A stretch of DNA of 64,000 bases from an uncultured bacterium. Its GTDB lineage: Bacteria; Hydrogenedentota; Hydrogenedentia; Hydrogenedentales; CAILVY01. Made by a program: the position numbers and the translations under genes. Numbering within the stretch: position 1 is the stretch's first letter; each line of letters starts with the position of its first letter. This document shows positions 42,601-50,968 of the stretch, piece by piece. The stretch is taken from the NCBI GenBank assembly GCA_937951485.1, contig CALEDJ010000009.1:84155-148154 (forward strand), given 5' to 3'. The notes beneath the pieces are model-generated. The model saw nothing but the letters and a program-made list of their open reading frames with translations, searched no databases and was not told where the DNA came from.

Positions 42601-45600
42601 CCGGCCCGGCTGCATGACGTAAATCATCTCGGATTGCCGCTGAAAGAAAAAAACTTCCGCCGGTGCGCCCGGAAATCTTGGGAAGTCCATCCCGGGCGAT
42701 GACCGCCATGCATCGGGCAAAGGATTCACATGTTCGGCGGCTGGATCATCGGTATAGTTGTCATAGGTAAGAAATTTCGCTGGGGAATCCGTCGAAGAAT
42801 TAAATGCACCGTAATCGTTGTATTCCTCGCGGGTGGGGTATGCGGCGCGGGAGTTGAAGAACACGGCGGGGAGGGTGCCGGGTTCGTAGGAGCCGGGGCC
42901 GTATCGGCGGAAGGCGTTGGGGCGGCCTTCATCCACGCCTTCGCTGAGGAAGGGGTTGTGGGGCAGGTCACCGGCGTATTCGTTGACGTAATACCGGAGA
43001 TTGCGGGGCACGCCGACGCCGCGTTCGTCCACCAGGCCGTTGAGGTCGTTGTCAACCATGTCAAGATCGAGGATGCCGGGCACATAGCGGGTGGGGACGC
43101 GGTCGGGGTTGCCGTCGCCGGTGAGATCGAGGAAACCGCCGATATCGGGGTCGGGATGCGGGACGAAGCCCCACTCCAGGTACGCGCCGTCGCCGTCGTT
43201 GTCAATCCCGTCACGTTCGGGGTAATTGGGGAGAATGCCGCCCCGCAGCACCATCCGCGCCACCATGTCCACCGTGGTGATGTCATCGAGCGTGATCGGG
43301 CGCGACTTCGGGTCGATCGGATTCTCCCGCCACAGTTGCAGGTTCTCCAGCGCCACGATGCGGTCCCAGGGCTTGTTCCCGCGCGGCGTCACGTTAGGCC
43401 CGTCATTGCGCGTGGACACCAGACCCGCATCACGCATGAATTGGTCGCGGTTCACCTGCGCCGCCTCCGCCACTTCAGGATTGTTTGATGTGGCGATAAG
43501 CGTCTGAAGGCGCGCGAGCACCTGGGTGTGTTGCGCCGAAATGCCGTCGCCGTGGTTGTCCACGTAATCCCGGAAATTCGGGTTCTGAATGTTATTGATC
43601 GGGTCAATCCAGTAATCGCGCCGGAACACGCTGCCCGTGAGATCGTAGAAGGGATGGTCCGTTGGCCAGGCAATTGCCGAGGTGTCGAAAATCGGCGGGA
43701 CAGTCACCCCGCTGATGTCCGGAATCACCGATTCACCCGGCGCGAGAATGCCTGCGGCCAGGCCGATACCGTTGGCGTTGATTTTGTTCGTGTCGAAGCC
43801 CAGCGCGGGATCAGCCGAGATGTCCGGCGTCTTGTAACGGTCAAATTTCGCGTTGTTGATCTGGCCCCGCTGCCCCACGGAGTCGAAGCCCAGCAGCAGG
43901 TAGCCCTTGGGCGCGATCCGCGTGCCGTTGGGCACGCGCCACCGCGATTTGAAAGCGTCCAGCGGCGGATCAACCAACTCGTTCACGTTCGGCGGATCCG
44001 GTATCCCGACCTCCAACTCCCACCCGCTCAAATCCACCGGATCATCGGATATGTTCGTAATTTCGATCCACTCGTGGTCCGGCTCCTGGCTGAAATCAAA
44101 GAAATTGATCGCCAGCGGCCCGCCGTCCACCCGACGCAACGCCACGCACAACGCATAGCCCGAATCCGCCGGCGGCACCCACACCGTATGCGTGCGACGA
44201 CCAAGCCCCGGCGGATCGCCCGCCTCCAACGGCCCGCCATCACGGAAATAGTTGCGGTAGGGGTAAAATGGGTCTGTGGGATCATCAACATCCGGTGGAT
44301 CAATGGCCGTGCCATCCAAGAACACCCAGCCCTCCGGCTCTCCAGGACGCCCGCCGATATGCGCAGCGGGCACGGACACCCAAGGCGGACCAGTCGTTGC
44401 ACTGGCCACATCTTGGAGAATGGTTGGATCGCCAGCCGCAGTATTCACGTACTTGATCACATATTGCAACTGCCCGCCACCGTTGATGGTGGGATACGGA
44501 TTACCGTTGACGTCATAGTCTATGGTGTTGACTTTGAGATAGTAGCGCCCCGCGGGCAGGCCGGTACTCTCTTGAAAAATGAATTCGATGGGGTCATCGG
44601 TTCCGTCATTACGCAAGACGGTGCGGTCGCCGAGAACGGTCTCATATGCGCCGGTCCAGGGGTTGTAAGCGCTGACACGGCGCCACGGCTCGGTTGTATC
44701 GTTCACGGCATATGGCAGCCCGTATGCCGATCCGTTCCATTTCGTCTGCATTACCGTAAGGATGAAGCCCACCATTCCGCCGTAGGGCTGCGGATTGAAG
44801 TTGAATTCGCCATAGTTCATTTCCGCTTCGACGCGCCGGACGGGCCGGACCATCATTTCGTTGATGCGGATGGATTCGATGCCGGCGACGGTGTGCTGGA
44901 ATCGGCGGCCTTCGGGGAGCGGATTGCCGTTGCTGTCGGTCTGGTCGCTTTCGACGAATCTGGCCCACCAGTTGTCTTCGTTGTCTACGTTGAGGTTGAT
45001 GCCGAGGGTATTGAGGTGGGCTTCGATTTCCTCGGCGGGAAAGACGGATTCCTGGGCGACGCGCTCACGGAGGCTGAATTCCGTGGGCCAGGGCGCGTAG
45101 GGTGAATTCCACGCGATGCGGTCGTCGCGGGGTGTGGTGAGTTCGGTGCGGGCGTGGTCGGCGTCGCGGGCATCCACCACGGTCACGGCGGCCTGCAGGG
45201 CGGCCAGTTGCGGGTCGCCGGGGATTTCGTCGGTGGTTGCGCCGTCAGTCGCGGTGCGCAGCATGCCGTCGCGCGGCGCGCGAAGGGTGTCGTGCATGCG
45301 CAGCCCCTGGGCAAAGTAAAGCGCGTTCGGGTCCAGACCTCTGAAGTCCCACGCACCTGATCGGAAGAACGGCACGAATTCGCCCTGCCTGATGAGGTGG
45401 GCGGCGATTTGCTGCGCCGTGGTCTGATTGTAGTCGAGTTGGTTGACTGCGCGGATCACCCCCGACGTGTCCCGCAGGAAATCCACGTTGCGGTCCGTGC
45501 TGAAGACGGTAACGAAGGGGCGCAGATCATTGAAAATTCCGCTGCCGATTTGATTCGCCTGCCTGATTTGTTCGATGTTCTGGAGTTGTCGGTCGCCGAG

Positions 45601-48000
45601 TTCGCCCGGCTCGTCGGCGACGCCGCTCCTGTTGTTGTCCACGCCGTCGCGCTCTGCGATCAGGTTGCGGCGGGGATTGTACCGGCGCAGTTCCTGCGGG
45701 TCGTCAATGCCTTTGAAAAGCCCCAGCGGATCCATCGCGAGATCCCGGTAAATCTGGTCCGGGTCGCGCCGGTCCCGCTGGGGATCGGTATTGGGCAGGC
45801 GCAGGTAATTGGGCGCGCCGGTGAGCGCGGCCAGCAGCGCCGTGCCGCTGTCGTCCACGCGGCCATAGCCCGGCAGGCTCACGTCGTACTGGTAGGGAAT
45901 CGCATTCGGATTGATGTCGGCGTCGCCGAAGGGGCGGCCGTCGGGCGAACCCATCAGCAGTCCCCAAAGATTTGCAGCGCGGACAATGCCCATATGCGGC
46001 AACATGCGTGTTTCGTATTCCCAGGGACCTGCGCCGTCGCCCAGCGCGCGCCAGAGGCTCGGCGGGGGCACGGGGTTGCCGGCATTGTCGAAAGGCGTAT
46101 AGACGTGCGCGCCGGCGATGTTGAGGTTGACCTTGCTGGCCTCGTCAATGATGAGAATCGCCGCGCGCCCCGCCAACTCGCAGACCGGCTCCCCGGAATG
46201 CGTGATCCGCAGGCTGTTGCCCAGCAGCGCGCGGGTGGGGACGGTTTGCGCTTGTGTAATGTCGCGGTCGGGGGCATAGGCATACACGATGAACTCAGGT
46301 CGGTATTCCAGCGCGCCGTAGCCGCCCATGACCATGTCAATGTTGATGTCGGTGTACGCGGCGGCACGTTGCTGGTCATAGAGACTGGAATCGTTACCAA
46401 ACCAGTTTTTGGGATGCTGCCACCCTATTTCATAGCGACCGTCATAGTTGTTGTGCGGGTCATCGTTGTCGTTTCGAATGGAAACAAGGCCGTCCTCATT
46501 CTTTTGCGCGGAAGAATTGACTCCTAGCGGATTTATTTTGACGGTCACATCCTGACCAGATATTTCAAAGCCCTGAACCCGGTACGGCGGCGCATAATAG
46601 TTATCGGCCGGGGGGAGGTTCCCCGGCAAAAGATACGCAGGAATTTGGAATTCATCCAAACGAGGATTCGTGTTGTTCGGGCCGACGTAGGCGTAGGTGT
46701 TGTAGTTGTTGATGAACATGTCGTAGTCGTTGTCAATCACGTCCACTTCTTCGGGGCCAAGCAGACGGTAATAACACCAAATCGTCCGCCATGCGTTATC
46801 TATAAATCTATCTTCCAGCGTCTCTATCAACTTCGCTGGGGTGCTATACGCACTGGGGTCTTCATAGGAGACATTGCCAAGCGCATCTTCGTACACGAAG
46901 AAACCTTCTGGAGTGCGGACAGCCGGCAGTTGGGGGTCGCGCAAATCTCGAACGGGATTAACCTCGACTCTGATAGAATTTGGCACCTTCACCATCAGCG
47001 GCACCAACGCCGGTCCCTCGTTTCCCATGATCGGCACCATGTCGGGGATGCCGTCGCCGTTGAGGTCCACGGGAATCCAGATGCCGGGCAGGGGCGCGGT
47101 CAGGAAGAGTTTGTTTTCCGACGGATCATCCACCAGTCCGTTGCCGTTGTTGTCCAGGCCGTCGCAGCAGCCGTTGTATACAAAGACGCCGGTCTCGACG
47201 GGCAGGTCCGGCGGCTCGCCCTCGACGGACGGGTCCGGCGGCTCATCTACAAGCCCGTTCAGGTTGTTGTCAACGCCGTCATCTGGGAAGAACACATCGG
47301 CGGGGATGGGAATCCACATGGAATCGCGCAGACCATCGCCGGAATTGTCCACATCCGCCCACTGATGCACCTGCTCCGCCGGATAGCCGGTCATCCCGAA
47401 AGGATTCGTGCCGTAAATATCCGAGGTGACGAAGGGAGGACTGTTCGGATTGTCGCGATCATAGTTGGCGACGGGAAAAGGAAAACCGAGGTTTTGGTTT
47501 TCCAGGGGAATCGGCAGGGATGGATCGACCCGCGTGACGTCGGCGTACAGGATTCGCGTACCGCCTTCTGAGCGCGGAATGAACAGCCATGGGCGGGTGC
47601 GTTCGCCGCGGTAAAGTTGTTCGACGTGGCCGTCGTTGAATTTCACCCAGATGGGTTGGGTCATATCCACTTGCGGGATGCCGCCGGCCGCGAGCCATTG
47701 TGCGCCGCGCATGGCCCATTGTTTTCCGGCGAAGGCGGCGCCGTTGAAGAAGGACCTCCAGGCGTGGTCGGTGGAGGTGGCGGCGGGGTTGCGCTCGAAA
47801 TCTTCGTTGAGCATGTGGACGGCGATGGCGATCGCGGCCTCGGCGAGGTGGTCGGCGCGGACGCTGTGGGTGACGTTGGTGGCGGTCTGCAATTCGACGC
47901 GGGTGAGCGCGAAAAAAGTGAGCGCGATCGCCAGCAGGATGGTCATGATCGAGATGGCGATGACGAGAGCCGCGCCCGTCTCATGTCGTTTACTGCTCAT
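39667..48000 (-). CDS. Giant GspK-like minor pseudopilin (2777 residues)
   Basis: Starts MSSKRHETG, followed by AALVIAISIMTILLAIALTF, a prepilin-like cleavage site and helix. It lacks the Glu at +5, as is usual for GspK. After about 600 residues comes DEASKVNLNIAG and near 2543 KININTAEN, the two spots that in GspK (about 300 residues) flank the alpha domain. Some 1900 residues lie between. Asp/Asn loops recur (DGVDNNLNGLVDEP near 240, DGLDNNGNGLVDDP near 278, DGVDNNRSGVADEP near 785, DGIDNDGDG near 1595, DNDLNGLVDE near 1648), probably Ca-binding. A lamin-tail-like module HEWIEITNISDDPVDLSGWEL starts near 1306. The AGGTAGGAGCG ribosome site is good. Last in the G-H-I-J-K order; probably caps the pilus/pseudopilus tip and displays the passenger. 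Confidence 0.85.
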   Translation of the reverse strand: MSSKRHETGAALVIAISIMTILLAIALTFFALTRVELQTATNVTHSVRADHLAEAAIAIAVHMLNEDFERNPAATSTDHAWRSFFNGAAFAGKQWAMRGAQWLAAGGIPQVDMTQPIWVKFNDGHVEQLYRGERTRPWLFIPRSEGGTRILYADVTRVDPSLPIPLENQNLGFPFPVANYDRDNPNSPPFVTSDIYGTNPFGMTGYPAEQVHQWADVDNSGDGLRDSMWIPIPADVFFPDDGVDNNLNGLVDEPPDPSVEGEPPDLPVETGVFVYNGCCDGLDNNGNGLVDDPSENKLFLTAPLPGIWIPVDLNGDGIPDMVPIMGNEGPALVPLMVKVPNSIRVEVNPVRDLRDPQLPAVRTPEGFFVYEDALGNVSYEDPSAYSTPAKLIETLEDRFIDNAWRTIWCYYRLLGPEEVDVIDNDYDMFINNYNTYAYVGPNNTNPRLDEFQIPAYLLPGNLPPADNYYAPPYRVQGFEISGQDVTVKINPLGVNSSAQKNEDGLVSIRNDNDDPHNNYDGRYEIGWQHPKNWFGNDSSLYDQQRAAAYTDINIDMVMGGYGALEYRPEFIVYAYAPDRDITQAQTVPTRALLGNSLRITHSGEPVCELAGRAAILIIDEASKVNLNIAGAHVYTPFDNAGNPVPPPSLWRALGDGAGPWEYETRMLPHMGIVRAANLWGLLMGSPDGRPFGDADINPNAIPYQYDVSLPGYGRVDDSGTALLAALTGAPNYLRLPNTDPQRDRRDPDQIYRDLAMDPLGLFKGIDDPQELRRYNPRRNLIAERDGVDNNRSGVADEPGELGDRQLQNIEQIRQANQIGSGIFNDLRPFVTVFSTDRNVDFLRDTSGVIRAVNQLDYNQTTAQQIAAHLIRQGEFVPFFRSGAWDFRGLDPNALYFAQGLRMHDTLRAPRDGMLRTATDGATTDEIPGDPQLAALQAAVTVVDARDADHARTELTTPRDDRIAWNSPYAPWPTEFSLRERVAQESVFPAEEIEAHLNTLGINLNVDNEDNWWARFVESDQTDSNGNPLPEGRRFQHTVAGIESIRINEMMVRPVRRVEAEMNYGEFNFNPQPYGGMVGFILTVMQTKWNGSAYGLPYAVNDTTEPWRRVSAYNPWTGAYETVLGDRTVLRNDGTDDPIEFIFQESTGLPAGRYYLKVNTIDYDVNGNPYPTINGGGQLQYVIKYVNTAAGDPTILQDVASATTGPPWVSVPAAHIGGRPGEPEGWVFLDGTAIDPPDVDDPTDPFYPYRNYFRDGGPLEAGDPPGLGRRTHTVWVPPADSGYALCVALRRVDGGPLAINFFDFSQEPDHEWIEITNISDDPVDLSGWELEVGIPDPPNVNELVDPPLDAFKSRWRVPNGTRIAPKGYLLLGFDSVGQRGQINNAKFDRYKTPDISADPALGFDTNKINANGIGLAAGILAPGESVIPDISGVTVPPIFDTSAIAWPTDHPFYDLTGSVFRRDYWIDPINNIQNPNFRDYVDNHGDGISAQHTQVLARLQTLIATSNNPEVAEAAQVNRDQFMRDAGLVSTRNDGPNVTPRGNKPWDRIVALENLQLWRENPIDPKSRPITLDDITTVDMVARMVLRGGILPNYPERDGIDNDGDGAYLEWGFVPHPDPDIGGFLDLTGDGNPDRVPTRYVPGILDLDMVDNDLNGLVDERGVGVPRNLRYYVNEYAGDLPHNPFLSEGVDEGRPNAFRRYGPGSYEPGTLPAVFFNSRAAYPTREEYNDYGAFNSSTDSPAKFLTYDNYTDDPAAEHVNPLPDAWRSSPGMDFPRFPGAPAEVFFFQRQSEMIYVMQPGRKYLVTFTLDGPVNPGAVQVRLGDTVGGLGNTGLWRTAPGIYRETLTCDATDEATLYIIAAPGTVCEVTGISVRPVHGPKGINTALAAAAGRLWRMGDARQDGSLYDARYLGTDEDPLEWKAFVERRWNPGDNVIVTLYEGPAEQGRVADRVTYREYDVINRTVDDVLPTPYADSAGNPVGLHPDYPRLWLPDHMGLDFYRSLERKHPLHTGDRFGTANRWTPTDGNYDDWADSMSVFLEILTPEAGLNAVLEIGNFNRFTSFEARLSRDVNRLQRHAFFASPLRMNFAARVAENPPDLARVVGPELRVDLPGRPSDRPYGQFDAYDNPWFRFEYPTETPNRQTQSHPNQDWAIARVLFPNAPIETGDIARLPLFSHKHTLFNTFAAGFLQERRFLQTGWNPNMAFVQGGYDESSNTPLAFQATPLRGALMARQSDPMPDAVWQTLTGSATQDSVVLTVAEARYIPIRPDPRYVASSPSLNELLQWRRESGVWRAPALWAPVYLFELPGDVNQVGLPPFPDGFSLPGVIFDRRYLFDTDYLFNTVRLFGPLTPAQLAERWPLARRAAMYVSEARIGVEGRPNEPVAPEALFTWDAETGLENGDYYLYVGTFIPKMREQLQQVSSMLWQGDADFVIRGLLKSDSPAGPFRPALALEVITDPTQAQGLGGAGSVAGLTPPPLWMPPLRYEPRPDGLIPYGDTGSGTWLPRTVRVTNNFLALRVRNVGLPGDVAVLTHIVLTPRKRVPGKININTAENHLVEVGARYQFFNPIMGLPGVVRALESVRDPRTGNIIGGAIGPTDDIGLPSGPVTTPLPPPSAFVGGRAVPPTRNTTEFLDLLADPGDTGIAAMRLAAQIMAGRPEHPDGRYYKSVTELLSENGFIPEGGISPIYPLSNEDDPRERFDQVLRRFSQIVNLITVRSDVFEIIATVQAGYGVDLNGDGFINYRSNEEFITTAETKTRLVYERRAPAARADEAAMR

Positions 48001-48247
48001 ACGCTCCTACCTCTTCAGCGTCGCAACGCAACGCGAATCAACCCGAGCCGCGCCGCTCTGCGACACGCGCTTCGCGCAGCGCGTCGCCTTACGACGTCTG
48101 CCTCACACCAGCCATGCCTGCCGCCAACCCGACGCTCGCGCCGCCGCGTCGGTTCCGGAGTCCCAGGCTTCAGCCTGTCTCCCGCGCCGTACCGGCCGCC
48201 AGGCGCCCGACAAGCCCCCTTGTCGGGCGGCGCGGAGGCCGGCGCAT
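48001..48247. other. Repeat-bearing spacer between the J-type and K-type pseudopilin genes
   Basis: 247 bases with no gene. They contain an AGGCTTCAGCCT unit (48153-48180) and a strong hairpin: CGCCCGACAAG and CTTGTCGGGCG form an 11-bp stem with a four-base loop (48204-48229). The hairpin could attenuate transcription into the giant gene or protect the upstream mRNA. Confidence 0.65.
48153..48180. repeat. Dispersed AGGCTTCAGCCT repeat
   Basis: TTCCGGAGTCCC followed by AGGCTTCAGCCTGTCT, same orientation as 39354-39380. Confidence 0.7.
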
Positions 48248-49645
48248 TCACTGCCGGCGCACCTGCAACTCACCAACGGGGGCGCGCGTGAAGGCGCTGG
48301 GCACATGCACCATCTGGCTGAACCAGCGGCGCGAATCCGCCATGCCGATTTGCGGCCGCTCCATCATTATCCAGAATCCCGGGACCACGACGTAGGGCAA
48401 AGCCGGCTCCAGCGGCGACCCGGCCAGGGACGACCTGCTCTTGTCCTGCCGCGCGCGCGTCAACGTGCGGTCGAAGGCGACCAGCATGTCGGGGCTTGGC
48501 GTCCGCATGAAATCCAGGTAGCCGACATCGCCCCCGCCCATGTCCAGCGGGTCCAGATTCTCGTTCGCATTAAAATATGATTTCAACAGCACCTGGCGGT
48601 CGCTGCCGATGTCGCCCTTGCCATAATGAAAGTAAGCGGGCAGATACATGATGTCCATCGGGATGCCCGGCGGCAGCGGCGGCGGCAAAAACATCGGCGC
48701 GCCCGTGTTCGGGTCCAGCACGTTCGCCGCAAGCAAAATGCGGTCCGCGATGACAAAATCATTGGGGACCTTTCCGGTGACAACCGGGAATTCGTGGGAG
48801 AGCCTGTACAGCCATAGTTCCCGCCGTCTTGCGTCCAGCATCGTCTGAATCACCCCGGCGTCAATGGTATGGAGTTGCCGGTCGGGGTTTGCGGCCGTGC
48901 GCACCAGTTGCGCCAGTTGATGCATCGCGAACAGTTCCGGAAAGAACAAGAATTCGCCGCCTTCGTCAAGCCAGACCGCCGGAATGCCGTCAAAGGAGTC
49001 CAGGTTGTTTTTCGATTCCTCATATCGCAGGACCGATCCGGTGTTCACGATGACCTGATGTTCGATGAGCACCGATGCCGGCCTAAGGCCCGAAGAATCG
49101 ACGGGAATATCAAATGCGGCAAGATAGGCTTGCAGGGCGGTCTCCGGGGCAAGTTCCTGGTCTTCCCTCGGCAAGTTCAGCCGGGCGGCCGTCTCGCGCG
49201 CCTGGGACTGGATGCGCTGGGCCACATCCGAGGCCCGTTCGATTATCACGGTGCGGAACTGATCGTTCGTGACGCCGGGACCGCGGTAGATGACGTAATG
49301 GACGCGGCCAAGGCCGCCGCCGGGACGCATGCCGATGAGCATGAAGCCGTCGGGACGCCCGTAGAACTGGTATTTGTCGCCGTGCTCGCGCGCGGTGAAG
49401 GCGGTGGTCAGGTCCTGCTGCATGACATGGAGCAGGCTGCGCCCAATCTCGAAACTCTCCGTAACAGCGGTGGTCTGGCGCACCGTGCGGTTGACGCCGT
49501 TGAACATGAGGAACAGTCCGCTCATGATGGTGGCGAAAATCGCCAGCGCCACCAGCAGTTCCGGCAGAGTGAAGCCGGCTGTGGCGCTTCCCTGGCGCGG
49601 TCGGGAGACCGGCCACAACGGGACTATGTCGCGCTCACGCCGCAT
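48248..49645 (-). CDS. GspJ/PilW-like pseudopilin
   Basis: A 465-residue protein with an unusually long leader (MRRERDIVPLWPVSRPRQGS), then the class III cleavage site AG/FTLPELLVALAIF with Glu at +5 and a long N-terminal helix. A globular domain follows (SLLHVMQQDLTTAFTAREHG, FMLIGMRPGGGLGRVHYVIY, YRLSHEFPVVTG). Common GspJ has about 200 residues, so this one carries roughly 250 extra, mostly in the second half. It follows the I-type gene by 9 bases and has AGGAG before its ATG. In type II machines GspJ binds GspI and GspK at the pseudopilus tip, matching the gene order here. Confidence 0.82.
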   Translation of the reverse strand: MRRERDIVPLWPVSRPRQGSATAGFTLPELLVALAIFATIMSGLFLMFNGVNRTVRQTTAVTESFEIGRSLLHVMQQDLTTAFTAREHGDKYQFYGRPDGFMLIGMRPGGGLGRVHYVIYRGPGVTNDQFRTVIIERASDVAQRIQSQARETAARLNLPREDQELAPETALQAYLAAFDIPVDSSGLRPASVLIEHQVIVNTGSVLRYEESKNNLDSFDGIPAVWLDEGGEFLFFPELFAMHQLAQLVRTAANPDRQLHTIDAGVIQTMLDARRRELWLYRLSHEFPVVTGKVPNDFVIADRILLAANVLDPNTGAPMFLPPPLPPGIPMDIMYLPAYFHYGKGDIGSDRQVLLKSYFNANENLDPLDMGGGDVGYLDFMRTPSPDMLVAFDRTLTRARQDKSRSSLAGSPLEPALPYVVVPGFWIMMERPQIGMADSRRWFSQMVHVPSAFTRAPVGELQVRRQ

Positions 49646-49654
49646 GACGCGCTC

Positions 49655-50086
49655 CTATAACTCGGTCACATAGGTGACAAATTTTTCCTCGCGCCCGTCG
49701 AACAACTGGACGCTGAAGGTGATCCGATACAAATCCGTGCCCAGGGCGCCGCCGCTCACGCGCTGCACCGACGCGCTCCAGCCCTCGTACATGGAATAGG
49801 CCCGCTGCGCCTCGGTCAGGCTGCGCACGGCGTTTTGCCGCGCCCAGTCCCGCATCCACGGCTGGAACTGGTCCTGGCTGTACACGCCGCCCGCGCGCAC
49901 CCGGCCCAGTTCCATCCGCGCCAATTGCGCCACCGTTGTCCGCTGCGCCGCCCGGTGCGACTGCTGCAGCGACATCGGAAACAGCCGCATGATCGCCACG
50001 ATGCCCACCCCCAGTATCAACAACGCCACCAGCACCTCCACCAGGGTGAAACCGCCGCGTGATGTCTCGTTGCGATGTTTTCTCAT
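49655..50086 (-). CDS. GspI/PilV-like pseudopilin
   Basis: A 143-residue minor pilin. The start MRKHRNETS at 50086 has AAAGGTGG upstream and overlaps the stop of the H-type gene (ATGA). The cleavage site is GG/FTLVEVLVALLILGVGIVAIM with Glu+5. The mature part is a small alpha/beta pilin head ending FSVQLFDGREEKFVTYVTEL. Length and order (H-I-J-K) fit the GspI type. It needs a prepilin peptidase, which is not in the window. Confidence 0.85.
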   Translation of the reverse strand: MRKHRNETSRGGFTLVEVLVALLILGVGIVAIMRLFPMSLQQSHRAAQRTTVAQLARMELGRVRAGGVYSQDQFQPWMRDWARQNAVRSLTEAQRAYSMYEGWSASVQRVSGGALGTDLYRITFSVQLFDGREEKFVTYVTEL

Positions 50087-50898
50087 GACGCCACCTTTAC
50101 GCGCCCCGTCGCCCGGTATATCTCGATGGGAATGTGCATCAGGTTCGACAAGGTCCGCTCCCCTTCCGGGTTGACCAGCCGCAGGTCCGGCGATTCGTTC
50201 GGCGACGGCGCCACCAGGATCACATAGCGTTCTCTGTCGCCTGCTGCCAACTGGCCCGACGGCTGAAACACATGGGCCGGCATCCACGCATACACGCCGC
50301 AGGGGTCCCCGGTGTAAGGCCCGCCGTCGATCCAGACCTTCACCGGTTTCAGTCCCATCGCGCCGACTTGCGTGTCGGCGGCTTCGAGGCGCGGCCGGAT
50401 TCCCGCATCCACCACAGACAGGTATTCATCATCCATGAAGAAAGGAATCACCATCCGTCCCGGGAACTCCTGAAACACACTGTCCGGACGGTGCATGGAC
50501 ACGTAGTCCCCTTTATAGGGATCACGGGGATACGCGTACATGATTGCCGCGGCGCGCAATACGCGCACCATCTGCCCCGAAACGCTGTCCATCACCGGTG
50601 CGGCCAATCCCGGGACATTCGTGTTATCGGGTCCGAAACAAGTGTCCAGCGGGTCCACCCAGTTATCCATGACATATACCACGGCGGTGTCCACGCGGTA
50701 CGTGGCGGCATAGATGCGGGCGGCCTTGAGCATGCTGTGGACGGTGCGGGCGGTGTTGCGCAGTTCACTGCGGGAAAACATGCCGAGCCGGGAAAAGGCG
50801 GGAACGGCCACCACCGCCATGATGGCGATAATGGAAATCACCACCAGCAGTTCCGGCAGCGAGAGGCCGGCCGCCCTCTGTTTTCCCTTATTCATCAT
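50083..50898 (-). CDS. GspH/FimT-like pseudopilin
   Basis: A 271-residue minor pilin. A short leader MMNKGKQRAAG precedes LSLPELLVVISIIAIMAVVAVPAF; Leu takes the usual Phe place at +1, while Glu+5 is kept. Then RNTARTVHSMLKAARIYAATY fits the GspH helix that precedes its beta-sandwich head. The head is longer than usual (GspH about 170 residues). GAGGCGG precedes the ATG. It opens the H-I-J-K group after a repeat-containing 70-base gap from the G-type gene. Confidence 0.82.
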   Translation of the reverse strand: MMNKGKQRAAGLSLPELLVVISIIAIMAVVAVPAFSRLGMFSRSELRNTARTVHSMLKAARIYAATYRVDTAVVYVMDNWVDPLDTCFGPDNTNVPGLAAPVMDSVSGQMVRVLRAAAIMYAYPRDPYKGDYVSMHRPDSVFQEFPGRMVIPFFMDDEYLSVVDAGIRPRLEAADTQVGAMGLKPVKVWIDGGPYTGDPCGVYAWMPAHVFQPSGQLAAGDRERYVILVAPSPNESPDLRLVNPEGERTLSNLMHIPIEIYRATGRVKVAS

Positions 50899-50910
50899 TA
50901 TCCGCCTCGT

Positions 50911-50959
50911 GCCACGGGCGCCAGGCCCGTGGTATCGTTGCCATGGGCAAAATGCCCAT
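50911..50959. repeat. Two adjacent hairpin repeats between G- and H-type pseudopilin genes
   Basis: CCACGGGC...GCCCGTGG (50912-50932) and CCATGGGCAAAATGCCCAT (50941-50959) are two near-perfect palindromes. They fill the gap and could act as an mRNA processing or stability signal that raises the major pseudopilin level over the minor ones. Confidence 0.6.
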
Positions 50960-50968
50960 CCCTGTTTT

